DNA of 64,000 bases from Candidatus Nitrospira nitrosa (GTDB lineage Bacteria > Nitrospirota > Nitrospiria > Nitrospirales > Nitrospiraceae), in assembly GCF_001458735.1 (NCBI RefSeq), contig NZ_CZQA01000001.1, positions 1,302,001 through 1,366,000 on the forward strand, given 5' to 3'. Position 1 is the stretch's first letter; the number at the start of each line of letters is the position of its first letter. The translations under genes and the position numbers were made by a program. Below, in pieces: positions 51,312-61,178 of this stretch. A model generated the notes under the pieces. The model saw nothing but the letters and a program-made list of their open reading frames with translations. It made no database searches and had not been told where the DNA came from.

Positions 51312-53954
51312 CTAACTAGACTTCATCGATGGAGATGGCCCTATACGAATGGTCCCGGATCCAGCATCGATGGTAACGGGGAGCCCATCAGAAAATCGTA
51401 CCATGGCCGACTCCACATTTGCGATCGTCGGCAGTCCATATTCCCGAGCAATGATTGCTCCGTGAGAGAGGGTACCGCCCATTTCGGCGATCAAACCTCC
51501 TGCGAGACCGAAGAGGGGGGCCAAGCCTGGGTCGATCACCGATACCACCAGAATCTCTCCTGACCTCACCTTGCTCCAGTCTGCCGCTGATCGAAGGAGG
51601 CGAACCGGACCAGTGACGGTTCCAACACTGATTGGCATGCCAGATAAGACGCAATCTCCATCAGTGTGACCTTCTGTCATGGTCTGTTGGCGTGCACCTG
51701 TCCAGTCACGAATGGTGTCGGGTACCTTGGCGGTGAGGTGATGCTCTCGTTCGGTTCTCCGGGCGGCGATCACCGCCTTCCAGTCTCTGGTACTTCCGGC
51801 TACCAGGTTTATGCGATCGGCGATGGTTAAGAAAAAAATGTCATTTACCCGCTGAAGTAATCCCTGCTCGACGAGGCGTTCTCCAAGTCGAAGCAGGAGG
51901 GTTCGGATGGCTGCTGAGTAATACATCAAGTGGTGTCGATTGGCTTCTCGGAGCGAAAACAATCGGCACAATCGTCGATAACACCAGAGGAAGATGGCCC
52001 ATCGGTCCAATCGCCAGCCCATGCGCTGCCTGATCTCGGCGAGCGCGTTGGTTTGCCTGTCGCCTTGGCGCAACCGAACGGCGTCCTGAGAAAGCCTATT
52101 GGAGATCACTTGAGCGCGTAGAATCGAAAGAATGGCTGCGGGGTTGTCGGCGAGGCGCGGTGACATCACATCCGATTCGCCAACTCCACGATGACCATAA
52201 TCCTCAAGGTATTTGTCGAAGGCGTACAGAAATTCAGTACCGACCAGAGTCGTTCGGAATGTCGTTGGGTCCCACGATGCTGAAGTGAGGACAGTATGGG
52301 TATGTGGGTCTCCTTTGGCGATGTCGGCGAGCTCAGCCAGTCGAAGAATCTGTTGGGCGCTAATGACGGTCCCTTGTCCTTGAAGCGCGGCGTTCAGCAG
52401 AACTCGCCAGTCAGGGCCCAGCCACCCAGGCAGCACCTTACTGAAAAACTGAAGACACTGTCCGACTCCTCCAGCAATGCCAAACGTGACTTCCCGGCTC
52501 TCAAGCCACGGATCAAGCTTATCGAGCTCCGACATGAGCTCTTTGGGTGATAAGCTCAGTACAGATTCGCGTTGATAGGTAACGGCTAACCTCTTCATCT
52601 CGACAAAGACATGTGGCCCAACTCGTTCGACTCGGCGCATTTCCCTCAGCATCAACCATCCGGCACGAAGAGACGCCATTCCTCCGAGTGGTTGGACTTG
52701 TGGCGGAATTTGCAGTGGTTCGCCGCCCATCTGTTCAGAATTCAATGAAGGATCCCCGCCGAGCTGCGCAACCAGCAGGTGAAAGAGGGTAACGTTCAGG
52801 TATGGGCGTCCACGAAAGATTCGGACCGACGTCAGTCCTTCAGGAATTCGGCACCCGAGCCGGCGGTAATGCTCGAGAATGTAGCGGTCCATAAACTGCT
52901 CAAGGAACGAAAGGCTCAACGGGCTGGGAAGTTCCGGGAGCGTCTCCTTAAAATTGGTTCGTGACCACTCGCAGTCGTCGTTCGTGAGGTCGGCAGTTGG
53001 TTGAACGGTGCTGATCGGGCGAGCCTGCAGGATCCACAGTTGTCTTGAGTCAAAGGCCCATTCGATATCGATCGGCTGTCCCAAGGCGCGTTCAACCTCC
53101 TTGGCAGTTTCGGCAAGAGATGCGAGCTGCCTATCCGTGAGTGAGGATCGGCTCTGTGCGTCCTCTTCGAGCGAAGCTCGATGAAGGCCGGCATTCGAGA
53201 CGCGCAAGCACTCAGTCTTTGATGCTAAGAGACGGGTACGAATCTGGACAGGTTTTCCCTCAGCGGGTACTTCAACCACATACTGGTCCGGGACCACGGT
53301 GCCATCGACCAGCGGAGCAGCCAGACCAGGGACCGCATTAATCATGACTTCCGAGCGTCGTCCCGTCACAGGGTGAATGGAGTATGCCACCCCTGCCGCC
53401 TGCGCATCGATCATCGGTTGGATCACGACAGCCATCCTTGGCGGCATCATCCCCAGGTTTTGCCGAGTGAGGTAGCTGACAACTTGCATCTCCCACAGTG
53501 AGGCCCAGAGATCTTTGATGGCGCGCGCAACTTCTGGAAGTGTGAGGCCAAGGTGAGTGCGATAGAGACCGGCAGAACTCGCATCAGAGGCGTCCTCGGT
53601 AGTGGCTGAAGAGCGGACCGCCCAGAGTATGGCCGGCGGATGCCCCAGCGCTTGCAATGATGCTGTTAGGCCGTCTGTGGTGAGCTGGGGAATCTCGATT
53701 TGGTTGATTCGTAGCTGACAAACAGCTAATGACGAAAGCCGGTCAGGGTCCGACAATCCGACGATCCGGCGCCACTCATCCTGGTCATGAAAACCTAAAT
53801 TATGTAGGTGATCAGTATAGGCCACGGTTGTCACACAGAGCCCCGATGGGACTGGGAATCCAGCCTCAATTAGTCGACAGAGTCCGAAAGCCTTTCCACC
53901 CACGAGACTCAGATCGTGACAGCTCGAGAGTGGGAGGATAAAGGAAGGCGCCAT
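51312..53954 (-). CDS. PEP-synthase-like dikinase lacking the PEP-binding barrel
   Basis: 880 residues. The N-terminal ATP-grasp domain (about 10-330) has VGGKAFGLCRLIEAGFPVPSG, AVRSSATTEDASDASSAGLY and IEWAFD..QLWILQARP. A middle region (about 340-780) of unknown role contains TNFKETLPELPSPL. The C-terminal swivelling domain (about 790-870) carries the phospho-histidine loop GGTLSHGAIIARE. The PEP/pyruvate TIM barrel that ends PpsA and PPDK is absent. This order (ATP, substrate, His) is that of rifampicin phosphotransferase-like dikinases, so a small-molecule phosphotransferase is possible. It is 15 bp from the glycerate kinase gene. Confidence 0.82.
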   Translation of the reverse strand: MAPSFILPLSSCHDLSLVGGKAFGLCRLIEAGFPVPSGLCVTTVAYTDHLHNLGFHDQDEWRRIVGLSDPDRLSSLAVCQLRINQIEIPQLTTDGLTASLQALGHPPAILWAVRSSATTEDASDASSAGLYRTHLGLTLPEVARAIKDLWASLWEMQVVSYLTRQNLGMMPPRMAVVIQPMIDAQAAGVAYSIHPVTGRRSEVMINAVPGLAAPLVDGTVVPDQYVVEVPAEGKPVQIRTRLLASKTECLRVSNAGLHRASLEEDAQSRSSLTDRQLASLAETAKEVERALGQPIDIEWAFDSRQLWILQARPISTVQPTADLTNDDCEWSRTNFKETLPELPSPLSLSFLEQFMDRYILEHYRRLGCRIPEGLTSVRIFRGRPYLNVTLFHLLVAQLGGDPSLNSEQMGGEPLQIPPQVQPLGGMASLRAGWLMLREMRRVERVGPHVFVEMKRLAVTYQRESVLSLSPKELMSELDKLDPWLESREVTFGIAGGVGQCLQFFSKVLPGWLGPDWRVLLNAALQGQGTVISAQQILRLAELADIAKGDPHTHTVLTSASWDPTTFRTTLVGTEFLYAFDKYLEDYGHRGVGESDVMSPRLADNPAAILSILRAQVISNRLSQDAVRLRQGDRQTNALAEIRQRMGWRLDRWAIFLWCYRRLCRLFSLREANRHHLMYYSAAIRTLLLRLGERLVEQGLLQRVNDIFFLTIADRINLVAGSTRDWKAVIAARRTEREHHLTAKVPDTIRDWTGARQQTMTEGHTDGDCVLSGMPISVGTVTGPVRLLRSAADWSKVRSGEILVVSVIDPGLAPLFGLAGGLIAEMGGTLSHGAIIAREYGLPTIANVESAMVRFSDGLPVTIDAGSGTIRIGPSPSMKSS

Positions 53955-53969
53955 ACGCCAGCATAGTAG

Positions 53970-55307
53970 CTAGAGCTGGAGGAAGAGGTAAAGGTCATTG
54001 ACATTGGTGCCGGTTGGTCCGGTGTGAATATGGCATCCAAGCTTCTTGAAGGCTGGGTAGGTATTGTGCCGCTTCAATGCAGCGGAGAGGTCAACCTTGA
54101 GTCGTTTTGCTCGTGAGACGGTTTCGCTACCGACGAGAGCTCCTGCTGCGTCGGTTGGCCCATCGGTGCCGTCACTTCCTAGCGCGATGACCCACGCATT
54201 GGAGAGCCCAGAGATTTCGAATGCGGCTGCCGCTGCAAATTCCTGAGCACGTCCTCCTTTCCCATGACCTGTGACCGTCACCGTGGTTTCCCCTCCTGCC
54301 ACCACACAGTAGGGACGCCTCACGCGGCCACGTCCGGCCCTGACTGCTTTGCCCAGGTCGACCAACTGCTTGGCCGCAATGCGCACTTCTCCTGTGAGGG
54401 GGGAGGAGACGAGTTTGGTGAAGAGGCCTGCCTCCCGTGCGATCCGTGCCACAGCTTCCAGCATGATGTGATTACTGCCGATAATGTGGTGGTGGACTGC
54501 CCGTCCGCGAGGGGAACCAGGTTTCAAGGTTTCGGGTACTGCTCCTTTTTGTCCCCTCTGTAAGTAGCGGCGGACCGTCGGTGGAACTGCAGACCAGATT
54601 CGGTAACGCTGCAATACCTCGATAGCCTCGGCAAATGTAGAAGGATCAACGGCTGTGGGGCCGGAGCCGATGGACCCAAGGTCATCGCCGATAACATCAG
54701 AAAGGACAAGGGTGATGATCCTTGCGGTCGTGGAGGCGGCAAGTCTGCCGCCCTTAATCAACGAGAGATGTTTTCGGACGACATTGACCTCATTGATTGT
54801 GGCGCCACAGCGAAGCAGGAGCTGTGTTGTACGCCGTTTATCGGCAAGGGTCACGGTTGAGACGGGAGCTGGTAATAGGCTGGATGCTCCTCCGGACAAA
54901 AGAACGATCAATAGATCTTTTGAGGATAGCCCCTGTGCTAAGTGCAATAGGTGTTGAGTCGCAACAACTCCTGCGCGATTAGGGATTGGATGGCTGGCCT
55001 CGAGGACGGTCGTTCGTCGTGTAGTGAGCGAATGTCCCGTCTTCACGATTACAAGTCCATCTTCTAGTCGTTCTCCCAGCACTACCTCTAATGCTTGCGC
55101 CATTCTTGCGGATGCCTTACCGGCCCCGACTGCAACCACTCTTTTGGTGTGGGAAAGATCAAATGTTCGTTGTCCCACTCGTAGGGAAGCTCCGTTGAGA
55201 GACACAGTTTTGATCAGGGCCTGATAGGGATCCGCAGCCTCAAGGCCTGCATTAAGAAGCTTGTGGAGGAAAGGTCGTGCCGGAGACGAGGGGAGACGAA
55301 GCAACAT
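53970..55307 (-). CDS. Glycerate 2-kinase (GckA/MOFRL family)
   Basis: 445 residues from ATG 55307 (13 more from 55346, which would overlap the transglycosylase gene). The family phosphorylates glycerate to 2-phosphoglycerate. Visible blocks are VVAVGAGKASARMAQALE, VIVKTGHSLTT, EASHPIPNRAG, LIVLLSGGASSLLPAPV, INEVNVVRKHLSLIKGGRLA and the C-terminal MOFRL part VAGGETTVTVTGHGKGGRAQEFA...ALGSDGTDGPTDAAGA. Product 2-phosphoglycerate is one enolase step from PEP, which may relate to the neighbouring dikinase-like gene (inference). Confidence 0.92.
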   Translation of the reverse strand: MLLRLPSSPARPFLHKLLNAGLEAADPYQALIKTVSLNGASLRVGQRTFDLSHTKRVVAVGAGKASARMAQALEVVLGERLEDGLVIVKTGHSLTTRRTTVLEASHPIPNRAGVVATQHLLHLAQGLSSKDLLIVLLSGGASSLLPAPVSTVTLADKRRTTQLLLRCGATINEVNVVRKHLSLIKGGRLAASTTARIITLVLSDVIGDDLGSIGSGPTAVDPSTFAEAIEVLQRYRIWSAVPPTVRRYLQRGQKGAVPETLKPGSPRGRAVHHHIIGSNHIMLEAVARIAREAGLFTKLVSSPLTGEVRIAAKQLVDLGKAVRAGRGRVRRPYCVVAGGETTVTVTGHGKGGRAQEFAAAAAFEISGLSNAWVIALGSDGTDGPTDAAGALVGSETVSRAKRLKVDLSAALKRHNTYPAFKKLGCHIHTGPTGTNVNDLYLFLQL

Positions 55308-55318
55308 AGAGACACATG

Positions 55319-56368
55319 CTAGGGGGTCGGGTCCTGCTTGAAGCATCGATTAGGACAGGTCTGGCGAGGAACTCGGATTTGATAGGAGCCCCGAGGGAGC
55401 ATATCCTTCTTAAACTCCGGATTCAACATTTTGATCTCGAGGAGGTACGTGCCGAATTCCTCAGCAACGGATGCCAACGCGCGTTGAGATTCCTTTACAT
55501 TCACGGTGATGGTTTCCGTCTCCAACGGCATGTAGAGATCTTTCTTGGTCAGTCCAAGATATTTCTCCGGCTGGGAGTAGATTTCCTTCGCCGCGATGAT
55601 GCGAGGGACGTATCGCATGGTCTCACGAGGTCCGTGCATCTTCCAATAATCGGTAATTTTTTGTTCCTTGAGCAGCTTGCGTATACGTTCTTCGCCGGCG
55701 TTGTAGGAAGCCATCGCCAGGAACCAATCATTGTCCTGGAAGTCTTTGAGGTATTTGAGGTACTTCACCGCCGCTTCGGTCGACATTTCGAGATTGCGGC
55801 GTTCATCTCGGACGGCGTCACTCTTGAGCCGGTAGCGTCGCCCCGTAGAAGGGATGAATTGCCAGGGGCCTGAAGCCTTCGCCTTCGAGTATGCGGCAGA
55901 AATGCATTTGCTCTCGACCAGCAACATATACTTGAGATCGTCCGGTAATCCCGTTTCTGCCAACTGCCTTTCGGCCGGAGGGAAACAACGCCCGGTCCGT
56001 TTGGCAAGGATGATGCTCTCGCCTTGATCTTCTAAAAATTGATAGAACTCATACTCAATCCGTTCCCTTACTTGCCAGTTATCCAGAGGAACCTGAACTC
56101 CGGCAAAGGTAATCTTGTCCGGCAGCTTGAACGAGCTCAGAAAGAATCGTTCTCCCTCGCGCTTAATCTCCGGCAAGATCACCAGCCGATCCTCCGGCTC
56201 TGGTTGGCCATCCAGCACTTCGGGCAAGAGAAGCTCCTTCTCGTTTTCGGTCTTTGGATCGTTGTTGTCAGCTGGCGTCGTGGTAGCCGGCACCGGAGCG
56301 CTCTGTAGGACGATCACGGCACTGATGGCGAGCACAATACACAACGGTTGCATCGTACGGATGATCAT
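55319..56368 (-). CDS. Lytic transglycosylase, Slt/MltD-type
   Basis: 349 residues with a signal peptide (PLCIVLAISAVIVLQSAP). The SLT domain (about 140-270) has catalytic Glu152 in LLVESKCISAAYSKAKASGPWQFIPSTG, the AMASYNAGEERI block and YVPRIIAAKEI. A LysM-like tail (YLLEIKMLNPEFKKDMLPRGSYQIRVP) would bind peptidoglycan. It cleaves glycan strands to 1,6-anhydromuropeptides during wall turnover or for insertion of envelope machines. Confidence 0.92.
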   Translation of the reverse strand: MIIRTMQPLCIVLAISAVIVLQSAPVPATTTPADNNDPKTENEKELLLPEVLDGQPEPEDRLVILPEIKREGERFFLSSFKLPDKITFAGVQVPLDNWQVRERIEYEFYQFLEDQGESIILAKRTGRCFPPAERQLAETGLPDDLKYMLLVESKCISAAYSKAKASGPWQFIPSTGRRYRLKSDAVRDERRNLEMSTEAAVKYLKYLKDFQDNDWFLAMASYNAGEERIRKLLKEQKITDYWKMHGPRETMRYVPRIIAAKEIYSQPEKYLGLTKKDLYMPLETETITVNVKESQRALASVAEEFGTYLLEIKMLNPEFKKDMLPRGSYQIRVPRQTCPNRCFKQDPTP

Positions 56369-56488
56369 TCACAGACTCCTCTGTGGAGTTGAGACAGGGG
56401 GCATCACGAAGTGCGAAGTTATGCTAACAGCTCACCCACGTACGGGCAAGCAGAATAGAGTTCTGGTTCATGGTACACTGCGCCTCCT

Positions 56489-57187
56489 ATGCGGGCTCTG
56501 AGTATTTTGAATAAAGCTATCACAGACTGTACAGTCTGTCCTCGGCTGGTCACCTATCGGCAAGCGATAGCACAGCAGAAGCGGAAGCAATTTCTGGATT
56601 GGGACTATTGGGGTCGGCCGGTACCTGGCTTTGGAGATTCCCGAGCCAGGCTCTATGTGCTTGGCCTTGCTCCAGCGGCGCATGGAGGGAATCGGACTGG
56701 GCGAGTATTTACCGGTGACCGAAGTGGAGATTGGCTGTATGAGGCACTCTATCGACATGGGTTTGCCAACCAACCCACATCGCACCATCGAGATGACGGC
56801 TTGTCATTGAAGGACTGTTACATCGGGGCGACAGTTCGTTGTGCGCCACCGGGGAACAAACCCACGCCGGACGAGTTTTTGAGCTGTCGCCAGTACTTGC
56901 AGGCAGAAATTCGCTTACTGAAGAATCATCGTGTCGTGGTTGCCTTAGGGAAAATTGCTTTCGACCACTATCTCAAGACCTGTCGTTCTCAAGGTCGCAT
57001 GATTCCAGTACCAGCTCCCAAGTTTGGACATGGCGCTGTCTACCGACTTCCCTGGGGAGTAACTCTGATAGGTTCCTATCACCCAAGCCAACAAAACACG
57101 TTTACAGGGAAATTGACCCGGCCGATGTTCCACGCAGTATTTCAGGGGGCGAGGAAAGAAATAGACGGACTCCGAAGTCGGCTTTAA
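56489..57187 (+). CDS. Uracil-DNA glycosylase, family 5 (UDGb), Fe-S
   Basis: 232 residues. Four cysteines (Cys14, Cys17, Cys118, Cys133) should hold a 4Fe-4S cluster. Motif 1 is GLAPAAHGGNRTGRVFTGD, which has Ala instead of Asp/Asn and marks UDGb rather than family 4. Motif 2 is IGSYHPSQQNTFTGKLT. It removes uracil and other deaminated bases from DNA. It is divergent from the transglycosylase. Confidence 0.92.
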   Translation: MRALSILNKAITDCTVCPRLVTYRQAIAQQKRKQFLDWDYWGRPVPGFGDSRARLYVLGLAPAAHGGNRTGRVFTGDRSGDWLYEALYRHGFANQPTSHHRDDGLSLKDCYIGATVRCAPPGNKPTPDEFLSCRQYLQAEIRLLKNHRVVVALGKIAFDHYLKTCRSQGRMIPVPAPKFGHGAVYRLPWGVTLIGSYHPSQQNTFTGKLTRPMFHAVFQGARKEIDGLRSRL

Positions 57188-57257
57188 CCGTTCCGCCCTA
57201 GCCCAACACACCTCACCAAACTCATGTCTTGTGCACTACCTGCGAGTCATCACAGGG

Positions 57258-57905
57258 CTACTGCTGCCCCTTTGCCTTCCAGTCGTCGAGGAACCTCTTG
57301 AGGCCGGAATCGGTGAGTGGGTGTTTAAAAAGTGCCTGGAATATGTTGTAGGGCATCGTGCAGATATGGCCACCGGCTAAGGCTGCTTCCACGACGTGCT
57401 GTGGATGACGAACGCTTGCCACCAATACTAGTGTCTTGTAATCATAGTTCTTATAGATCGTCAGGATCTGTCGGATAAGCTCCATACCATTTGAGCTGAT
57501 ATCATCGAGTCGTCCAATGAAAGGTGATACGCACCAAGCTCCGGCTTTCGCCGCTAACATGGCCTGAGTCGGGGAAAAGCAGAGGGTCACGTTCACCTTG
57601 ATGCCCTCGGCGGCTAACCGCTTTGTGGCCTTCAACCCCTCCGGGATCAAGGGACATTTCACCACAATATTCTGATGAATCTTGGCCAGCTCTTTGCCTT
57701 CCTTGACCATGGCGTCTGCTTCTATACTTACAACCTCGGCGCTGATCGGCCCATCGACAATCTTGCACACCTCTTGCAGCATTTCTCGAAAACTACGACC
57801 TTCCTTCACGACCAAGGAGGGATTTGTTGTGACACCATCAAGCAGCCCGAAGCTGGCGGCCTCCTGGATTTCCTTCACGTTGGCGGTATCGAGATAAATC
57901 TTCAT
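57258..57905 (-). CDS. Transaldolase / fructose-6-phosphate aldolase-like
   Basis: 215 residues from ATG 57905, the short (TalC/Fsa) type. It begins [25 protein letters not shown], the Schiff-base lysine in [34 protein letters not shown] and [12 protein letters not shown] are intact. It catalyses transfer or cleavage of a dihydroxyacetone unit in the pentose phosphate route. TalC and Fsa cannot be told apart by eye. Confidence 0.93.
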   Translation of the reverse strand: MKIYLDTANVKEIQEAASFGLLDGVTTNPSLVVKEGRSFREMLQEVCKIVDGPISAEVVSIEADAMVKEGKELAKIHQNIVVKCPLIPEGLKATKRLAAEGIKVNVTLCFSPTQAMLAAKAGAWCVSPFIGRLDDISSNGMELIRQILTIYKNYDYKTLVLVASVRHPQHVVEAALAGGHICTMPYNIFQALFKHPLTDSGLKRFLDDWKAKGQQ

Positions 57906-58081
57906 GATTGTCCCTTTCCTCACGAAGAAACAGTGGACGGATATCAATTCTACTTACCTATCGGTCATTTTATGAGGAACTCAGTCGCAGTGCAACTTAA
58001 TCAGTTCAAAAGTTTGACAGAAGTTGCACAGGACGTTAGGATTTTTACGGTTTTTTCACTCCATCACGTACTGGAGAAATT

Positions 58082-58399
58082 ATGATGCGACAACTAATTT
58101 ATCTGTTGTGTGTTTGTAGCTTGGTGACCGCCTGCGGAGGGAGTAATCCTTATCTGGAAGCGTCGCTGAAGCCGGCTGAGCTTCAAGGGAAGGATAAAGC
58201 CTGGTTTGAGAAAAATTGGGGGGCTCCCACTGGGAAAGCGTCCCGGTTTTTTGGGGGAGAGACTTGGACATACTACAGTATTGCTGGAGGGAAATCAGGC
58301 CCGCCACTATTCAACTTTAAACCCAACGAATGTCAGATCACTCTCAAGTTTGACAAGAATGAAAAACTCTCCGACTACAGTTACTCTTCAGGGTGCTAG
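58082..58399 (+). CDS. Small lipoprotein of unknown function
   Basis: 105 residues with a signal peptide (QLIYLLCVCSLV) and lipobox VTAC. The mature part has KAWFEKNWGAPTGKASRFFGGETWTYYSI and a C-terminal Cys. The N.WG.P......GGETW.Y pattern recalls SmpA/BamE-like small outer-membrane lipoproteins, but the match is weak. Confidence 0.65.
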   Translation: MMRQLIYLLCVCSLVTACGGSNPYLEASLKPAELQGKDKAWFEKNWGAPTGKASRFFGGETWTYYSIAGGKSGPPLFNFKPNECQITLKFDKNEKLSDYSYSSGC

Positions 58400-58470
58400 C
58401 TGGAACTCTATTTAGGATGCCTTCTCTGAAACTGTGTGGAGCTGGATTACCCTAGGGCTAGGCTCGACGT

Positions 58471-58743
58471 CTAGACAGGGTGCTCATCCCTGAACTTTCC
58501 TGCGCATTCCTTGCTACAGAAACAATATTCCCGTCCTCCGATCTGTTCGATTAGGGCTATTCGCCTCGGGACGAATATCTGACAGACAGGGTCTTGGATC
58601 ATCTGATCCTGTACGTCATCTTGACTCTGTGTGGATGAATTTCCATGACCATTCTGAAGTGGAGTCTTGAAGCCACGAAACATGCGTCGTAGTAGGTAGT
58701 AAAGAATGGTGAGGAGCAAACTGACAAGAATGAGTCTATACAT
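58471..58743 (-). CDS. Small membrane-anchored YHS/TRASH-like metal-binding protein
   Basis: 90 residues. One N-terminal helix (LILVSLLLTILYYLL) is followed by a polar linker and a YHS-like metal motif: MIQDPVCQIFVPRRIAL ... GGREYCFCSKECAGKFRD. The cysteine pattern C...(Y)CFCSKEC suggests zinc, iron or copper binding. Related small proteins in many bacteria have this layout. Confidence 0.75.
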   Translation of the reverse strand: MYRLILVSLLLTILYYLLRRMFRGFKTPLQNGHGNSSTQSQDDVQDQMIQDPVCQIFVPRRIALIEQIGGREYCFCSKECAGKFRDEHPV

Positions 58744-58955
58744 AGTGGTCTACTACTAGCTGGCCCACAATCCTAAGGAGGGTCAGCGTTACCTGTCAAG
58801 GTGACCACCACCAGTCTTCGATTGTATACCACTGTTCGCCTAACAAGTTCATTTGGTCTATTTTGAGTAGGTCTTATTGGGGCTCGCCTTATGGTGTCAT
58901 ACAGTACTTCAGGAGGACTGGTTTTCCCTATCTCATGATGCTAAAGTGCGCACCT

Positions 58956-59108
58956 ATGAAGACCTGCGATAAATGCCATGGAGCGATGCTTCCAGAACGA
59001 GCAGTGGATTTGGATGCTGGACTGGCGATCACGGTATTTGCGTGCTTAAACTGTGGTCGTCGGAAAGCAGCGGATCAGGAACCTCGGCCGATCACGGCGC
59101 GACACTAA
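58956..59108 (+). CDS. Small zinc-ribbon protein
   Basis: 50 residues if it starts at ATG 58956. CDKCHGAMLPE and CLNCGRRKA form two CxxC motifs, a zinc ribbon with no other domain. In-frame ATGs at 58935 and 58938 or a TTG at 58863 are possible; none has a good ribosome site. Confidence 0.5.
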   Translation: MKTCDKCHGAMLPERAVDLDAGLAITVFACLNCGRRKAADQEPRPITARH

Positions 59109-59471
59109 TTCTTCCTGTCTCCAAACTACTACACGGTGCTGGGTGAGCATATCGGGAGGCAATGGGTCGGTCCACGTGCCTTGTCCGGTTACGCCTATTG
59201 ACTCCTCGCCTCTGAGAGGAGCTCCCTCTCATTTCACCTGGCCAGTGGTAAGAACACAGCCTCAAGACCAAGAAACAATAAGGAGCAGGTTCCCTATTCT
59301 GAAGTGATCAGGTGCAAGCTCCAAGCTGTGCGCCTTATTTTCAAGGAATTCTGCGCTCTTTAGTCTGATCTGGCTTGTCCAATATGGAAAGCGATAGACC
59401 ATTCGACATCTGGAGAGAAATAATAAGCCCCTCAGAATTCAGTCGGAAGCAATGCTTTCTGTAGTGGATCA
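59109..59471. other. Intergenic stretch, no gene recognised
   Basis: 363 bp between the zinc-ribbon gene and dapB. A short hairpin CTCCTC/GAGGAG (59202-59221) is the only clear structure. No convincing open frame. Confidence 0.45.
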
Positions 59472-60275
59472 CTAGCGAAGACTTAAGACATCCATCATAT
59501 CGTACAGACCGGGTGGCTGGCGGACGACCCATCGTGCAGCACGGAGAGCTCCACGGGCAAAGGTATCGCGGCTACTGGCTCGATGTGTCACCTCTATGCG
59601 TTCGCCCATGCCACCAAACAGAACAGTGTGGTCTCCAACGATATCACCGGCGCGAATGGTTTGGATTCCAATTTCCCCTTTGGTCCGTTCCCCGATCAAT
59701 CCTTTACGAGCATAGACACCGACTTGATTCAGGTCACGGCTTACGGAACGTGCAAGGACTTCGGCAATCTTGAGGGCTGTGCCGCTTGGAGCGTCTTTCT
59801 TCAACCTGTGGTGGGCCTCAATCACTTCGATATCGTAGTCGTCTCCAAGGGTCTTAGCCATCTCACTGATGACTTTGTAGAGGAGGTTGATACCGACGCT
59901 CATGTTTGGAGAAAACACACAGGGAATGTGCTGGGTGAGCGCTTTAAGTTCATCGAGCTGGCTGGTTGAGAATCCGGTTGTTCCAATGACCGCTGCGCGA
60001 CGTGAACGAACGACCGTCTGCATGTGATCAAGGGTCGCCCCGGGAGAAGAAAAGTCAATTACGACCTCCCCTCGCTCCATCAAGGCCGATAGATCATCCG
60101 TGATTGGGATACCCGCGCGTCCTGATCCAGCGAATTCACCCGCATCCTCTCCCAATGCTGGGTGGCCTTTCCCCTCTAGTGCGCCTGCCAGCATCAATGC
60201 GGTGGAATCCCTGACTAGTGATACCAACCTGCATCCCATTCGTCCGGCCGCTCCGGCTACAACGACTTTGATCAT
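59472..60275 (-). CDS. dapB: 4-hydroxy-tetrahydrodipicolinate reductase
   Basis: 267 residues. NAD(P)H-binding VAGAAGRMG (6-14), GTTGFS, PNMSVGINLL and the catalytic region IEVIEAHHRLKKDAPSGTA (His-His and Lys) are all present. It reduces HTPA to tetrahydrodipicolinate, the DapL substrate. Last gene of the argH-lptM-like-lysA-dapA-dapB run, 22 bp after dapA. Confidence 0.96.
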   Translation of the reverse strand: MIKVVVAGAAGRMGCRLVSLVRDSTALMLAGALEGKGHPALGEDAGEFAGSGRAGIPITDDLSALMERGEVVIDFSSPGATLDHMQTVVRSRRAAVIGTTGFSTSQLDELKALTQHIPCVFSPNMSVGINLLYKVISEMAKTLGDDYDIEVIEAHHRLKKDAPSGTALKIAEVLARSVSRDLNQVGVYARKGLIGERTKGEIGIQTIRAGDIVGDHTVLFGGMGERIEVTHRASSRDTFARGALRAARWVVRQPPGLYDMMDVLSLR

Positions 60276-60297
60276 CTTTTTCCCACCATCAGTATCG

Positions 60298-61176
60298 TTA
60301 ATGTGCGATCAATGAGGCCTCCTTAAGGGCCTGAATCAGCTTCTCGCGTGTGTCTTGCGCCATTGGGCAGAGTGGCAGGCGCAGCTCTGGGTCGATTTTG
60401 CCCATCAAGCTCAATGCTTCCTTCACTGGAATCGGATTCGTCTCGAAGAACAGCGCGGCAAAGAGAGGAGAGAGTTTAAAATGAATACGTCGAGCGTCCG
60501 CGATTTTTCCTTCGGCAAAGGTCTTTACAAGCCCGGCCATTTCGGCGGGGACGATGTTTGCCGTCACAGTAATGACACCCTTCCCACCGACCGCCATCAT
60601 CGGGAGGGTGAGAGCATCATCACCGGCTAGCACAGTGAGGCGGTCGCCACACATCTGTACGATGTCCGAGGCTTGCTGGACGGATCCACTCCCTTCCTTG
60701 ACACCAACAATGGTCGGAAGAGCGGTGAGACGGGCAATCGTGGCCGGGAGCATGTTCACTCCGGTACGACCGGGAATGTTGTACAGGACCAAGGGAAGGT
60801 CGACAGCCTCGGCAACGGCTCGGTAATGGCGGTACAGGCCTTCTTGTGTGGGTTTATTGTAGTAGGGAGTGATCAATAATGACCCATCGGCGCCGGCCTG
60901 CTTCGCATGTTTTGTGAGGGCAATAGCTTCGTCCGTACTATTTGATCCGGTGCCGGCAACCACTGGGACACGACGTCGGGCAACCTCCACCGTTAGCTCA
61001 ATCACTCGATTATGCTCATCATGAGAAAGAGTGGCGGACTCCCCGGTCGTTCCGCACGGGACAATACCGTTCGTCCCATTGGCAATCTGCCATTCAATCA
61101 GGTCAGCCAGAGCCCGTTCATCGACCTTGCCCTTTCGAAATGGTGTCACGATTGCGACAAGAGATCCTGTAAACAT
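60298..61176 (-). CDS. dapA: 4-hydroxy-tetrahydrodipicolinate synthase
   Basis: 292 residues from ATG 61176, which has GGAG five bases upstream (a GTG at 61182 overlapping the lysA stop is the alternative). It condenses pyruvate with aspartate semialdehyde. Marks are GTTGESATLSHDEH, LYNIPGRTGVNM (Tyr) and the Schiff-base lysine in VGVKEGSG. It sits 2 bp after lysA. Confidence 0.96.
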   Translation of the reverse strand: MFTGSLVAIVTPFRKGKVDERALADLIEWQIANGTNGIVPCGTTGESATLSHDEHNRVIELTVEVARRRVPVVAGTGSNSTDEAIALTKHAKQAGADGSLLITPYYNKPTQEGLYRHYRAVAEAVDLPLVLYNIPGRTGVNMLPATIARLTALPTIVGVKEGSGSVQQASDIVQMCGDRLTVLAGDDALTLPMMAVGGKGVITVTANIVPAEMAGLVKTFAEGKIADARRIHFKLSPLFAALFFETNPIPVKEALSLMGKIDPELRLPLCPMAQDTREKLIQALKEASLIAH

Positions 61177-61178
61177 GT

